Shown here piece by piece: positions 46,032-58,869 of a stretch of DNA of 64,000 bases. This DNA comes from Lycorma delicatula (lineage: Eukaryota; Arthropoda; Insecta; Hemiptera; Fulgoridae): assembly GCF_047948215.1 (NCBI RefSeq), contig NC_134458.1, positions 132,993,571 to 133,057,570 on the forward strand, in the 5' to 3' direction. Both the position numbers and the translations under genes were made by a program. Below the pieces are notes generated by a model. The model was given only the letters and a program-made list of their open reading frames with translations, did not search any database and was not told the origin of the DNA. Within the stretch, counting starts at the first letter, position 1. Each line of letters begins with the position of its first letter.

Positions 46032-46416
46032 CCTCTATATCTTGAAAATATGTTTTTTCGACACCTTCCAAATCTTCAGATTCATTTTATTGATTAAATA
46101 AGAATGGTTTTGGGTATATGAATTGTGTTTAAGATTCGTGAGCAAAAATGTAATCTTATGAACAAAACAGTTTTTCGATTAGCATTCTTATTTTTTTATT
46201 GGAGCACATCAAAGTCTCACAGACAGTAACTACGCTAAAACTATTCAGACTTCAGAAGTGGTCCAACCGAAATCAGCTGATCCTGATCGATCAAGAACCA
46301 CTCGACGAATTTTAACATGCAATTTTAAACTGATGTAGTTTGGGGATTTTTGAGCCCCAAAATTTTATACATAGTCATACAAATATTGTCATAACCATAT
46401 ATATATATATATATTA

Positions 46417-46442
46417 TTGACTATATATATATATATAGTCAA
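46417..46442. repeat. Perfect 26-bp palindrome
   Basis: TTGACTA, a TA tract and TAGTCAA form an exact palindrome next to another TA run (46398-46413). Confidence 0.85.
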
Positions 46443-46449
46443 GTATTTT

Positions 46450-47280
46450 TCATGATTTATTTAATATTTATATTGAACACTGTTCACGCATACAACCACG
46501 CTTTATCAAAACAGAAATTTTTCTCCGAATTTATTTTCAGAATTAGTGATCGTTCTTTTTTATACAAAAAAGGTTATTTAAGAGCAACTATGACTTTATC
46601 TACATGGAACTCTTAGTATAATTCCATCTTCAACTCTACTCATACAAAAAAAAAATAAATAAATTAGTTGATTTTATATATATTCAACATAATTCGTGAA
46701 ACAACTAAGTAAACAATTTTTGTAAAATCTAAAAATAAAATAAAATTATAATAATTATTCTTGTAACTTGTATATTAGCATAAATATTTAAAAAATTGTT
46801 TTATCAATTTTAATTAAAAGAGTTTATTTACGGGTTTTGGATTTTCGGTAAGGTAAAAGTGGGGAGTTTAGCATCTACGCGTATACCTATCATTTAGAGA
46901 ACGTTTTGCACCAACAAATAAAGAAGTTTTAGGAGTGGATATTAATTATACTATTTATTTGCAATCGACAAAACATGTTACGCTCTAATACAAGCAACTT
47001 TAAAATCAAAATACAAAAAACTAGTTAAAATAATCAACAAAAATCCGGTAAAGAGTTAAATAGATTTCCTGGCAAAGTTAAGTCGGATATTTATTCTATT
47101 TTCTTTATATAAAACAGAACAATAATATGTGAATGAAGTATAGATGGAAAATTCGGGAAATTTAAACTATTAGTTAATGCAAACAGTCCTGTTTTTAATA
47201 ATAAATGATTTCAATTTAAAAATGTATTTTAAAAAATACGTAATAATCATGTCCTGATTTTCTAGTTGAAGACTATGAGT
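46450..47280. other. AT-rich DNA, no gene seen
   Basis: No coding or transposon signal. Confidence 0.5.
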
Positions 47281-47282
47281 AA

Positions 47283-47610
47283 AAAAAAAAGTTCCTCTAA
47301 GAGCGCTACCAACGCTTCCTAGAGTAAGATGAGTGATGAGACTACCACCTTAGAGCCCGTAGACCCGCTCTGTTTCATTCGAAGAGCCACTTCCTAAGGT
47401 CTTCCTCCCTCTCAGCCGTTGGGAATTTCTTTCTCATCCACCTTCAAGGCCGTTGACCGGTTCACTGGTTTTTGTCTACCTTGGGTTTTTTATTTCCTCA
47501 GTACCCTCCAATCATAGTTGGTGAGCATACCCCATCGCCAGGGGTGGTTTTCGATAGCAGATTCAGTATCAGTCACGTAATTATTATGTTAAAAGTATTG
47601 CTTTTGAAGT
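47283..47610. other. GC-richer block, unclassified
   Basis: About 320 bp with balanced composition, including CCCCATCGCCAGGGG, a small hairpin. A 64-codon plus-strand frame has no family match. It may be the 5' flank or part of the LINE that follows, or a separate relic. Confidence 0.4.
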
Positions 47611-47619
47611 CGTTGAGAT

Positions 47620-49388
47620 TACAAAGAAAGCGTAAAGGGGTAACGAGACTTGCGCGAGTGGAATAAAGATTTAGATAGAATTGTACAGGGAGACAAGCGT
47701 ATCTGTTGATGTTACAGAAGAAAATGAGGAAATTTATAAGGAAAAAGAAACGGTATAGGAAGCGGTTTGTAAAGCACACCAGGAGTCATGTGATAGATTA
47801 ATAAGCGCGGTGAAGAGCGATCTGCACAGAAGTTAAACCTTCAGGTATAAGATGATAAAACATCTCAATAAATTTGAGAAAGAGGTTGCCCGGATATGTA
47901 CAATTAAGACTGAACAGTGGAACAGTGGATCGCCCGTTATCGTGATTGATGGTGTAGAGATGATCTAGTAGAAATCGATGAGTTGGATTATGCTTACAAC
48001 GGGGATGATATAATTTAGAGGAACTTCGTTTGCCATTGAAACAAACCCGAATAGAAAGGCAGCCGGTATAGACAGTATAAATGTTGACTTGTTGAAGTTT
48101 GTTGCTGGAAGCAACAAACTAAAATTAACAGTATGTCCTGGAAGTCCTACACAATACCTGAGTCTTGGAAAGTTGCAGAGGTTTAAGAAAGACAACAGAA
48201 CCAAATGCGAAAATTATAGAGGAATAAGCCTATTAAACTCTGTTTATAGTGTACCCTAAGATCTTAAATATGCGTCTTCAACGGATTTCAGAGGTCTTAT
48301 AAGGAGAGCAACAAATTGGTTTTCGTAGAGGTAGATCGATAACGTAACTATACTTAATCAAGTGATTGAAAAGAATAGAGAGTTTGGTTTGGAATCACAC
48401 ATTAAATTTGCGACTATGAAAAAGCTTTTGGTCATGTTTTAAGACAGAATCTCTGGGAAATTATGATAAAAAGGGGTTACCCACTGCATCTGATAAAAGT
48501 GATTAAAGATCTATATACTAAAACAAAAATTGTAATAAATGACGGCTTTAACAGTGGACTGGTAAATACTAACATAGATATAAGACAAGCATATAGTTTA
48601 TAGTCTACACTTTTCAATATTTACATTGATGACGTTGTGAAACAATAGAAAAATAATGTTTATTATGGTATAACGCTTGGTCCAAGAATAACGGTTTTAA
48701 ATGCATACACTTTGCAGACGATCAGCTTATTATAAAGCCATTAAAAGAAGCTTTACAAAGATCTTAATGTGAATTGAATAACATATTTAGTTAATAGAAT
48801 TTAAAATTATCACTGAATAAAACAAAGATATAGCCTTCTGGGGCAAGGGAACAATTGAAAAGGTTTCATATTTTAAATACTTAAGATGCGAAATCAGGAT
48901 CAGATATAGATGCAGAAAATAAAATTCAGAGTTCTCTAAATATGTGCCGGGCAATAAAAAGATTCCTTCACGATAAAGCTAGAACAGACACAATGCTGAA
49001 GTTATACAAAGTAATGGCTGTACCTCTGACAATGTATGAAAGTGGGGCACGGGTTCATCGCGGGAGGACTAACTCAAAAGTTCAGGCAGCAGAGATCCGA
49101 TATCTTAGATCGGTAAAAGGTTGTTATAGATGGGACCTATTTACGAAAGATGTTATAAGAAAAGAATTATATATATTCTCTCTTACTGAGCTAATTGCGC
49201 ATTACAAGGAGAACTGGCTTCAGCATATATCTAAATTGGATAATGATAGATGGGTTAAGCAAGTGATTAACTATAAACAAAGAGGAAAGAGAAGTGTGGG
49301 AAAACTGCTGAAGAGGTGGTTATAATTTCTACTTAAAGTTGGTACAAGTTTAATGCCTATACAGGATGGCAAGAAGAAGAAGAAGAAA
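47620..49388 (+). mobile_element. 5'-truncated LINE (no RNase H), (AAG)n tail
   Basis: The plus strand carries the linker before the reverse transcriptase, the reverse transcriptase and a C-terminal region, then ends in (AAG)4-5 at about 49372-49388. Endonuclease is missing, as expected from 5' truncation on insertion. The LINE lineage is of the type common in insects without RNase H, exact clade unresolved. No target duplication was found. Confidence 0.8.
47730..49325 (+). pseudogene. LINE reverse transcriptase with C-terminal domain, many lesions
   Basis: Readable blocks in order: EIYKEKE and CKAHQESCDRLISAVKSDLH (linker), then NPNRKAAGIDSINVDLLKF, CENYRGISLLNSVY, YPKILNMRLQRISEVL, GEQQIGFRRGRS, CDYEKAFGHVLRQNLWEIM (motif A; the second Asp of the usual AFD is Gly), STLFNIYIDDVVK, and FADD at 48711-48722 (catalytic motif). 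The open C-terminal frame 48942-49325 (127 codons) has HRGRTNSKVQAAEIRYLRSV, KGCYRWD, HYKENWLQHISKLDNDRW and KQRGKRSVG.LLKRWL. In-frame stops and shifts break the rest. Confidence 0.82.
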
Positions 49389-49389
49389 T

Positions 49390-50249
49390 GTACGTAATTT
49401 AAAAAAGTGTTTTTTGCTTCTACTCCTTTACAGGGTTTGAATATGAATAACATCATCAGGAAGAGATCTAACTATCTAAGGGACATTATTTAGCTACCCA
49501 ATAATTATTTTTTCTTTTGAGTAAACTTTTCATATAGGGAACGTAAAAGGGTCTCCCTGCCCTCTCAACAGATTGTGAAAAAATTAACCGGTATCAATGC
49601 CCCACATACGGAAAATCATCGTGACAAATTTTATTCAAATCTGTTCATCTGATGATTTTAAGCAAAAAATTGGCTAACTTACGTTACATAGTAAGAATAT
49701 GTACTTAATGACAGGTTCTATCATTAAGGAATTCTTCAGCGCTAAAATTATGTGTCTTGCTTAGACGGGGTAATGAAACATCAAGATTGCAAAAAACTGA
49801 CATAAAAGATTTGATCCGATTAGTATTTTTTCCATTTTACAGTATAACATCTATATATAGTATAACCTTATATAATTATACAATATAACTACGAGATTGC
49901 GGGAAAATTTTAAATAAAAGCAAAGAAGCATAATAAAAAAAAAGTGTGACAAAATTTAGCAGTCCAGATTTAGAATATATAGAAATATAGTACAACAAAA
50001 AATCTTTTATTATATAAAACCTACATATATTTATTTTAAAATATTACCTCCTAACGATATAAACTGGAGAATGCAAAAAATTTCGATTAACACTATTTTT
50101 TTATATGTTGGGAAAAATATTATAAGAAATTTAGCTTTGTAAAAGACTTTATAACACATATAAATAAAACTTTATTAAGTCCACCTCAATCGAGATTATG
50201 ACATCCCACTATTTTCACAACCTACGAAGATCTCCAATCTTAACATCAG
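49390..50249. other. AT-rich DNA, no gene seen
   Basis: A less AT-rich patch at 49540-49650 may be part of an unrecognised repeat. No coding signal. Confidence 0.45.
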
Positions 50250-50264
50250 TAGCATCAGTGGCCT

Positions 50265-50565
50265 TTTTCTTTCTTTTTCCTGTTTAGCCTCCGGTAATTA
50301 CCGTTCAGATAATACTTCAGAGGAGGAATGAGGATGATATGTATGAGTGTAAATAAAGAGTAGTCTTGTACAGTCTCAGTTCGACCATTTTAAGATGTGT
50401 GGTTAATTGAAACCCAACCACCAAAGAACACCAGTATCAACGATCTAGTATTCAAATCCGTGTAAAAAAATATCTCACTTTACTAGGACTTGAACGCTGG
50501 AACTCTCGACTTCCAAATCAGTTGATTTGGGAAGACGCTTTCACAACTAGACCAGGCCGGTGGGT
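50265..50565 (-). mobile_element. SINE family A, full length, with target duplication
   Basis: Reference copy of the family here: on the minus strand, a head with A-box-like TGGTCTAGTTGTGA (50541-50554) and B-box GTTCAAGTCC (50486-50495), a middle with AACACCAGT (read on the plus strand), and a tail ending GAGGCTAAACAGGAAAAAGAA. Flanking TAGCATCAGTGGCCT (50250-50264) and TAGCACCAGTGCCCT (50566-50580) match at 13 of 15 positions, an aged target duplication. Length is 301 bp. Pol III would transcribe it from the internal boxes. Confidence 0.9.
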
Positions 50566-50642
50566 TAGCACCAGTGCCCTATTTATGTAAATCACCACCC
50601 ACATTTGAAAATACTTAGTCAAGCAAATCACAAATTATATTA

Positions 50643-50662
50643 ACACACACGCGCGCGCGCGC
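50643..50662. repeat. (CA)(CG)n tract
   Basis: ACACACACGCGCGCGCGCGC, alternating purine-pyrimidine. Confidence 0.85.
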
Positions 50663-50669
50663 ATTCACT

Positions 50670-53440
50670 CATACACACATAAATACAAACGAATAGAATT
50701 TATACCATTTTTTTACATTTCCCGTTATTTTCGTAAACCTTGATTCCAAAAACTACAAAAGTGATTTCATTTGGCAGAAGTTTACCATACTTACTCCTTC
50801 TTATACTCGTATAATGTTACAGTATAATTGACGGAAAAGTAAAATATTAGTTGTTTTTATATCAAGTGTCCTTAAATCTTTGATTTCATTGCCATATTTT
50901 ACGAAATTAATTTCAAATTTTTTTTTTCACCTGCTATAAATTTCCCTCATGCTTCGTTTACTTCGGAGCCACAAATTTTTCTTCTAAGTCTCATGTAGAA
51001 ATATCGATTTTTTTCTTTCTCTCCAAATTTCATTGAAATTATCAAGCGGTTGACTTAAATATACTGATTTTATCTTATTTCAATAAGGTAAAAAATCTGG
51101 TTTAATTTCATTAAGGGATTTTCCTTTTATTCTTTTTAAATTGATCCCGCGTTTACACAATTTACGAGTTTTTAAGAGCTTGAACTTTTATAGAGTTCTC
51201 TTATTTGTTCTATTAATTTACTTATCTTGTTTTCTTTCTTTTATTCCTTTTCCGTACTAGCTTTTTGTTTTTCTTCATCTGCTTATCCGTTCGACTCTTG
51301 TAATCGATTCTCATTCACAATTGATTATGAAATCATAACCTAAACTCCAGTCATATTTATATTCGTTATAATTATCATAAGGAAATCCATAATTGTTTTT
51401 GCCGGTCGACTTTTACCAATTTTTTAATTATATTCTCGGTTTACTGTACATGGAACTGTACTTTTTATTAAATACAAAAACTAAACATCAACAGGCTACG
51501 CTGTAAATAAACACATAAAATAATGAATATAATAAAAAAAAATAGGTTAATATTTGAACTCAAGTTGATATTTAATAAAACCTATATGACATTTGGATTA
51601 TGACTATTAAAACCAGTTTATATTCTAGTTATTATTAATAAACTGTATGCATGTATTTTTCCCATAGCTACATGTATATCAAAGAAATGATTTTACTGAA
51701 TAGATATCATTTATCAAATGGAGTAAAATGTCACTTAAATGAATGAAAGATTATTGTCTATATAATATACATACATGTATTTAGTAGGTCATACCATCTG
51801 TTTACTATATACAGTACTTGTAAAGCTATATAATTTCCCTTTATATGAATGTTTTACATTGTTAACTTATTATTAATGTATACATTATTAGACTTATAAA
51901 TTAAATCGATGATGTATTACGTACTCGTATACATATTGTATATATGTCTTTAAAATATAATTATTGTATCAGTGTAGAGCACTATTTTCCATAATTATGG
52001 AACATAATATTATTACAAATAATTACATAATATAAATGTTGCATGTAGGAAAGAAAATCATAATAAACCTTCATTTTATGTTATATTTCAGTATAATTTA
52101 TTTATTAAATAAGTTAAAAAAAGTTAAATAAGATAAGTCTATTAAAATGAATAATTCTATTTTCAAAAGAAGTACAGGTTACATAAAATAAACGTAAATT
52201 AATATTAAAATTTAGTCCATAACAAAAACCCATTGCTTTAAATAAAAAATAAAATTATATATTTAGAGGGCTACGCCCCGTGGCCGCTTCACGGCCAGAA
52301 TTTCAGTTTTTTTCTTACTATGTTATAATATTGAGAAAACATAAATGGACACTCTTATCTCAACTCAGATTTGAGGAAATATTTTCGGTGAGACCTTGAA
52401 AAATTTTTAATTATAGATGACGACTGATGAAATTCAAAATTTAATTAATTCAATAAAAAATATATCTTGTATATAATGTGAACTACTTAGTAACTTACTG
52501 ATCATGAATATCAGTGAAACTAATATAGAATGTGCCAATGAATCAATGATTAACATTAAACTTAAACAGCCACCTCATAAATGTATAAATTTCTTTAAAG
52601 ATTTCCAGTTTTATAATATTATTAAAAAATAGATAAATTATTAGCTGGTAAAAGTTAAAAAAATATGGTAAAGATTTGATTTATATTAATTCCAACAGTA
52701 ATGATGTTTTTATGGGCTTGGCGGTACTTATTCTATTTACAGGTACACTTAAAAAGTTTAATAAAGCTCTGTATGAAATAAGAGTCGTGTACAAAATGAT
52801 TAAAAAATGATAGATACAAGGTGGATGATTATACCAAAGGTTACAATTTTTTTTTTTTCGGTAGCAAAAATCATAAAGGATGAAATAATGGAAAATCAAA
52901 AGGAACTGTTACAAACCAAAGAGAACTTTATGGTAAGAAATGTTTTCGAAAAAAAAGAAGATATTTAGATTTTTCTGAGTAGTAATACTAGATATTATTC
53001 CTACATATTAATTTTAATAGAAGACATTTAAAGATGAAAATCGTATTAAATTACAATTATCAATGAGCTATCTCCAAACATAATCCAAACTAAATTACAT
53101 CTGACCACTTTTCTCGTATTTTTTTCGCCAGATTTTTTACATTTTATGTCTAGTATGTGTGTACTGATGAGGTAAAAAAATATCAAATTGCATTAACTTA
53201 TTATTAACAAAGAGATTTAATCTGAAAATAAAATAAAAGTAATGAAATGTGACAGAAAATCTGATAATAAAGTATTAAATGTTAATATACAGAAAACAAT
53301 ATAAGAGAGATTGGAGAACTTTTGTAATTACAAAAGATTGAAAATTAATTTAAAAAGCAGATTGCCAGAAAAAAACATAACTTTCATGTAAAGAAGATAA
53401 CATTTTTATACGTATCAAATATAAATCTACGAATATGAAA
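50670..53440. other. AT-rich DNA, no gene seen; one GC patch
   Basis: Mostly A/T-rich with many short ATG frames but no exon I trust. A 30-bp GC patch lies at about 52268-52297 (GGGCTACGCCCC, GTGGCCGCTTCACGGCC). Weak LINE-like reading near 53300-53440 may belong to the following fragment. Confidence 0.45.
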
Positions 53441-53449
53441 GAAATTCTT

Positions 53450-53850
53450 GAAAATATTTGCGCAGAGTGTAAGGCTTTCTGATAGTGAAGCGTGGACAAT
53501 AGAAAAAACAAAAAAGGAAAATTATAAGTGTCTTAAAACAATAGTGTTACAGAAAATCTTTTTAAAATTAGATGCATCAATAAAATACAAAATGAAGTAA
53601 GTGGTCTTAAGACGAATAGGGGAGGAGATAAGTTTGTGGAGAATCTTATAGAAAGATGTGCTAGATTGGAGGATCGTTCATGTTTAGTTAATTTGGTATT
53701 AAAGATATGTGTAGAAAGTATTTTAGATGAAGATAAAACCGGAATACAAATAACACATAACTAAAGATATAGGAGCATACAGTAAATTTGTTGCGGTTAA
53801 AAGATTAGCACAAAATAGAAAGGAATGTAAAATAGCATCGAACCAGTTAC
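53450..53850 (+). pseudogene. Decayed LINE C-terminal fragment
   Basis: Short matches appear in order: LSDSEAWTIEKTKKENYKCL (the SEAWT...K block after the reverse transcriptase), NEVSGLKTNRGG, and VAVKRLAQNRKE (the RLAQ.R..W-type ending). They fit the C-terminus of an insect LINE without RNase H, in shifting frames. This is weaker than the other LINE fragments. Confidence 0.5.
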
Positions 53851-53869
53851 CTATTTAACGACTCTTTTT

Positions 53870-54490
53870 TTATCACTTAAATTATATATATCATAAATAC
53901 ATATGTGTTAAAGTAGAATAAAATTTTATTATATTTTATCAATAAAAAAAATAAAGAGTATATAAAGAAGCATTATTATTTAAGGGGTGTAACTTTCTAT
54001 TTTAAAATTATAAGTTTATTATTTTAACTTAAAATCGTGAGCAGTTATCATGTTTTCAAAGTGTTACCAGACAATAATATATAATACAATACAATATGTA
54101 TAAAGTAACAGAAACATACGAACAGTGAGTGCAAACACACACTTGTTTCAATTTACCTTGATCCAGTTAGTTATATGCTGTGTTATGTCCTTTATATTTA
54201 AGTTTATTGTTCTGTTTAGTTATTACGTTTAATAATATTCGAGGAGAAAATATCATAATTTTAAATGTATATTACATTTTTATGATTATGCTTATTATTA
54301 AAATGAATCATAACGATCGACTAATACTATTACTGGATTATAACAGTATTTATGTTAATTATAAATAATTAAACGGTCGTTTTATTTAAACAGAAAAGTG
54401 AGCAAATTATAGTTCGATAAGTAAATATTAAGGCACAAAAGAAAAAGAAAGAATAAAATTAAAAAAGCAATTCTATATAAATTTTTATGC
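53870..54490. other. AT-rich DNA, no gene seen
   Basis: No coding or transposon signal. Confidence 0.5.
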
Positions 54491-54496
54491 CGTAAA

Positions 54497-55795
54497 ATAC
54501 AGATTGTATCAAAATGAATATCGGGGTTTTAAAGTTATGTAATTTTTATTAAGATTTAATTACAATGATAAGTTTATACAAGAAATGAAGGAACAATTCA
54601 AACAGTTTTATCCTTAAGTTCAATGTGAACACCATTCGTTACACAGCACACATCCAGTTGGTAGAAGAGTTCATCCCATACTTTAATTTGCAAGTCTGAA
54701 GTAACCGATGCGACAGCTGCTTCAATGCTTTCATGTAAAGGATTCTCAAATCGGGAGGTCGGCTGGTAACAGTGGCACATACACTTGATCCTTTATAAAC
54801 CTCCAAAGAAAAAAATCGCACGGGGTCATATAGGATGAACGTGGAAGCCACGGCAAACAAGCCCTGTCATCCGGTCTCCGAACAGCGGTCTCATCACGTA
54901 CAGCGTTATGCCAATGAGGAGACGCACCATCTTATTGCTAAATAAAGTTCTATGGTTCATATTGCAGTTGAGGAAAAAGCAATAGTTGTAGCATATCAAG
55001 ATAGTTCATTCTAGACACACTTGCTTCCACAAAAAAGAACGACCAGTAAATTTGCCATCGGGATACGACACATTCAGTTTTGGGGAGTCTCGTTCACACT
55101 GCAATGTTTCGTGAGGATTTTCTGATCCCCAGATACGTACATTACGAGTTTTTATTTTTTCCATTAACGTGGAATATTGATTTGTCACTAAATACGACAC
55201 GACAAAGAAAGTGTTCATTGTCATGGTGCATCATTTCATTTGCGAAGCTAGCAGGCAAACCATAATCGTTAGACATTAGATCTTGTAACAGCTATAAACG
55301 ATATGGGCGCAGTTGTAAGCGTTTTCTTAAAACCCTCCACATAGACGTCACTGATAATTCGCGGCTAACCTTCCTAGCAGATTTCTTATGACTAAGCACA
55401 AAAAACTCTCTTACACGTTCAACATTGTCTTCGGACACACTCGGTCGTGCCGTGCTCTTTCCTTTACAAATGCAGCCAGTGGTTTCAGATTATTAACACC
55501 ATCTACGAATGTTATTGTCACTCGAGGGATCACAATGGAACGCAAAATTTGAACGGTACTGGTTGAACGGTAATTACAATTTCGCACTTTAGAAACTGTA
55601 AAATAGATAACGCTTTCTGTTGGTGGGTCACCATCTTTGCAACTTGCGCTTTCAAGTAGAAGGTACAGGAAAAGGTTTATGAGCTTGCAAACATCTAAAA
55701 CTGTTTGAATTGCTATTTTATTTCATGTACAATTAACTTGAGAAATATTACATGGCTTTAATACTCCAATATTCATTTTGAAACACACTGTAAGA
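54497..55795 (-). mobile_element. Tc1/mariner-related transposon, second copy of the 38.7-kb family
   Basis: The left end reads CAGATTGTATCAAAATGAAT, ATCGGGGTTTTAAAGTTATG. The right end, inverted, reads CAGTGTGTTTCAAAATGAAT, ATTGGAGTATTAAAGCCATG (to about 55790). These are clear terminal inverted repeats. The gene between runs on the minus strand. The same end motif occurs at 38.75 and 40.02 kb. Confidence 0.85.
54598..55634 (-). pseudogene. Transposase of the same DD41D-like group, broken
   Basis: ATG at 55634 starts MVTHQQKALSILQFLK. Later blocks are SVSEDNVERVREFFVLSHKK and SARKVSRELSVTSMWRVLRK (helix-turn-helix), VVFSDKSIFHVNGKNKNSRN (first Asp; the usual following Glu is Lys), VRIWGSENPHETLQCERDSP, KFTGRSFLWKQ, DGASPHWHNAVRDE (second Asp), SSYMTPCDFFLWRFIKDQVY (third Asp) and KVWDELFYQLDVC...TNGVHIEL at the end. 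Only 37 residues separate the last two Asp here because a segment present at 39.6 kb is deleted. Frameshifts and stops disable it. Confidence 0.82.
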
Positions 55796-55837
55796 CAACT
55801 TTAAAATTTAATGTTATTAGATTTATGTATATTTATA

Positions 55838-56095
55838 AGTCCACCTAGTTTAGTAGTAAACTCGTAGTCGCAAATGACTTGTTTAGCAACTGATTTTTGT
55901 AGTCGAAGGTTGTTTCTCGGGTTCAAATCTTAGTAAAAGTTAGTAACTTTTATACAGATTTGAATACTAGACAGTGGATACCGGTGTACTTTGATGATTG
56001 GGGTTCAATTAACCACACATCTCTGGAATGGTCGGCTAGAGTCTGTAAAAGACTATACCTCGTTTATTACGTTATACATATCATCCTCATCTTAT
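55838..56095 (+). mobile_element. SINE family A, old degraded copy
   Basis: CCACCTAGTTTAGTAGTAAA (head), GGGTTCAAATCTTAGTAAAA (B-box region), GGATACCGGTGTACTTTG, TTCAATTAACCACACATCTC and ATACATATCATCCTCATC follow in family order with many changes. Confidence 0.8.
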
Positions 56096-56379
56096 TGGAC
56101 CATGGACGGGGATTGCTTATTGTTCACTAGTTGAATAGATTGCAATCTACACATCAGTAATAATAATACAAATATATACATAATAAAATTTAACGATTAT
56201 TAAAAAAAAATCAATAAAAATATATGAATGAGCAGTGATAATATTCGATATTACATTACCTTTATTAATTTACCAGTATTATAGTATTTTTAATGAAAGT
56301 ATCGATATATTTTTGAAAGTTGAAATAACTTTCAGAAATTTTCCTCTTTTATTTTCTTCTTAAAGCTTCTTCTAGGATT

Positions 56380-56740
56380 CTTGGAAAAAGAATTCAATTA
56401 TTTTTATATAAAGTGATTCTAAAACCAATTTTGACGTATGATATGGAGAGTTATGTAGTACGACGAGCAAGAGTAACATTGAGATTATAAAACGTTTCCA
56501 GGATTAGTTGGCGAGATCCATTGCAGAGCATAGGCACTGGTGTTCGCACGAAACGAAGAAATTCACGACTTCCTAGAATTACCTTATATTCGCGAAGAGG
56601 TCAAACGCGGTTTAAAATATAGAAAGCGGTTAAATAATTATGAAAGCTTACTAGCAGTTAATCTCTTAGACAACAGCGAGGATGTCCGGAGACTGAAACG
56701 CCTACATATGCTACATTTGGGGAATCTCAGTAACTTTTAA
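56380..56740 (+). pseudogene. Jockey-like LINE C-terminal fragment
   Basis: Readings in two frames give VILKPILTYDMESY and SNIEIIKRFQ. An open stretch from 56540 then has NEEIHDFLELPYIREEVKRG, LKYRKRL, SLLAVNLLDNSEDVRRLKRL and HMLHLGNL, with a stop at 56738-56740. This order (LKPILTYG, SNI.I..RFQ, NE.IH.DL.IP.V.EEI, LA..LLD...RRLKR) marks the end of Jockey-clade reverse transcriptase proteins. It is 5'-truncated with a frameshift. Confidence 0.75.
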
Positions 56741-56744
56741 GCTG

Positions 56745-58555
56745 GTTCAATATCACATATGTGATGAGCATCTTTCTATGAATTGATGAGGAGTCTAGCT
56801 TCTTTCCATTTATATCCACAATTTTGTTTTATTACTATTTTTTGTCTTCTGTTATTGTTTATTGATGTTATAATTTTTTTTTATTGGGCTTTTCATTAGA
56901 ACTCTTGAAACTATGTGTTCTTATTCAGTACGATAATGTACGTTTATATACATGAACTTTATATATGTATGTATGTTCTTCATTACGCCTTTTTTGTATA
57001 TGTACGTTTTATTTAGGGTGTTCGTTGGAATCCCCTTTGTAATACGATTTGCTTGTGGAACTATTTTTATTTTAAAGTAGAAGAAAAAGAAGGTTCCATA
57101 AAACTTTAACTTTGTAAACCAGTTGTGTCTCATTTATTTATTAGGGCAATCTAACCTTAACGCAGTTTTCTTAATCCATAAAGTTATTATCAGAATGATC
57201 TAAATTATTAAATTTCAAAATTATAAAGTTAGAGTTAATGTGATCAAATTATCGAAATGTCATCTTATTCGTGGAATAAGTATTTTATTAATATTAAAAC
57301 ATATTTTCTCTAGTAATCTTCCCCGATTATTTTTTGCATAGGTCACCTAAAATTAAGATAATATATTTTGCTCTGAATACATTTTGCTCTGAAATAAATT
57401 GTTTCGTGTAGAAACTAAACCAGTGACCAGATAATTTTAGTAACTGGATCTATTAAATTAGCATAACCTATCATTATCCCAGATCTTCTTTCCAGTTGTA
57501 ACGTATGTTTTTAGTTTTTCTTCGCAGTATTATTTATAAACATGTAGACTACATGTATAATCATATGTCATTACTATAGAATGCGAAATATTTGCTAAAA
57601 TGAAAGCCAACGTTATTTTTATATAGTATGTACGTATATATTCGTGTGTGTGTATATATATATATGTATATTTCATTTTTTTAAACTTGATCTAATTCTA
57701 TTCGGGCCAAATATTATATATCTTCATTATAAAATTTAAAAATTTAATGAATTTTATATTTTTTTACTTGATGTTAACTTTATTTCATGTATAATAAAAT
57801 AGAAAAATTTAAATTTATTTTTATAACTATTATACTCGTACATACTCGTAGATAAATATTTGGTAGTTTGAAACAAATAATATAGGCAAATATATCAGTA
57901 AAATTAAAGTAACAAAAAAAAATTATGTACAAAAGAGGATTTGTAGTATATTCCTAGCCTAAAATTAAAAAGAAATTATTTTATTCTAATTTCATTAACA
58001 CTTATAAATTTCAAAAAGGAATTTCTCCCTTTAAAACGATGTTAATAAGTTCCATATAAGACTGAATAATTAAACAAATTACAAAAAATAAAATCATTTC
58101 GTAATTTCACTGTAAAAGTTCTTTCTCTCCCAGAAAAATCGAAATTAAAAAAAAATTTAATTCATTAACCAAAATATATTTAATAATCAGGAAAATTATG
58201 AATTATTTATAATAAATGTATAAAACTAAAATTAAATTTATTTTGTGTCCGATATGTCATGTTTCGATTACGTGTACATTTCACTGTTTATTAAAATAAT
58301 AATACATATCTTTAAGGAACTTAGAAAATAGCTATTAATGAAAAAATTCAAATTTAAAACATCATTAAATAAACTACGTAATGAAAAAGTTAATTTTTTT
58401 CATGTGGAAATGGAATTCATCTTACAATTTTTATAAATAAAAAGTTATACAAAAAAAAAAGATTAATAATTTTTTTTGTATGCTATAAATAATACAAGAA
58501 AAGTTTTAATGCTATATTATATGTAGGATTTAGTATGTATCTCTATATTAGATAA
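56745..58555. other. AT-rich DNA, no gene seen
   Basis: Includes a TA/TG tract near 57640-57665. No coding signal. Confidence 0.5.
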
Positions 58556-58559
58556 TGCA

Positions 58560-58860
58560 TTATGTTTTTAAGGCTGTTGTCAAAGTTAACCCCTCTATAT
58601 TCCCTGATTGGTTCGATGGCCAAGGAGGTTAAAAAGTAACTAACTAATCGTAACACAAAAAATTCGGCTCTGTTGCCACGGAATATAATAATGTACATAT
58701 ACGTACATTCGTGAATGTGTGCAAACAGAAAGAGCGAACATTCTAAAATATACAAGTAAACCCATCCACCATATCATTCGTTATATTCAAGAATCCGTGA
58801 TTGGGTATTACGTCATCAGATCTGGCAACGTTGTTGTCAATAAGACCGATGCTTTTTTCT
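58560..58860 (+). promoter_or_regulatory. Promoter-like island (two ATTGG, TTACGTCA, TGGCAACG)
   Basis: A less AT-rich 300 bp with GATTGG at 58606 and 58799 (inverted CCAAT), TTACGTCA (58808-58815, CREB/ATF-like), GTTGCCA (58672-58678) and TGGCAACG (58823-58830). A short ATG frame (58908-58997, 29 codons, AAAATGG context) lies downstream. Nothing proves transcription. Confidence 0.25.
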
Positions 58861-58869
58861 AAACTTTAC

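Noticed and set aside
47472..47666. 64-codon plus-strand frame as a gene
   Set aside because: Crosses the border between the GC-richer block and the LINE linker, with no family match.
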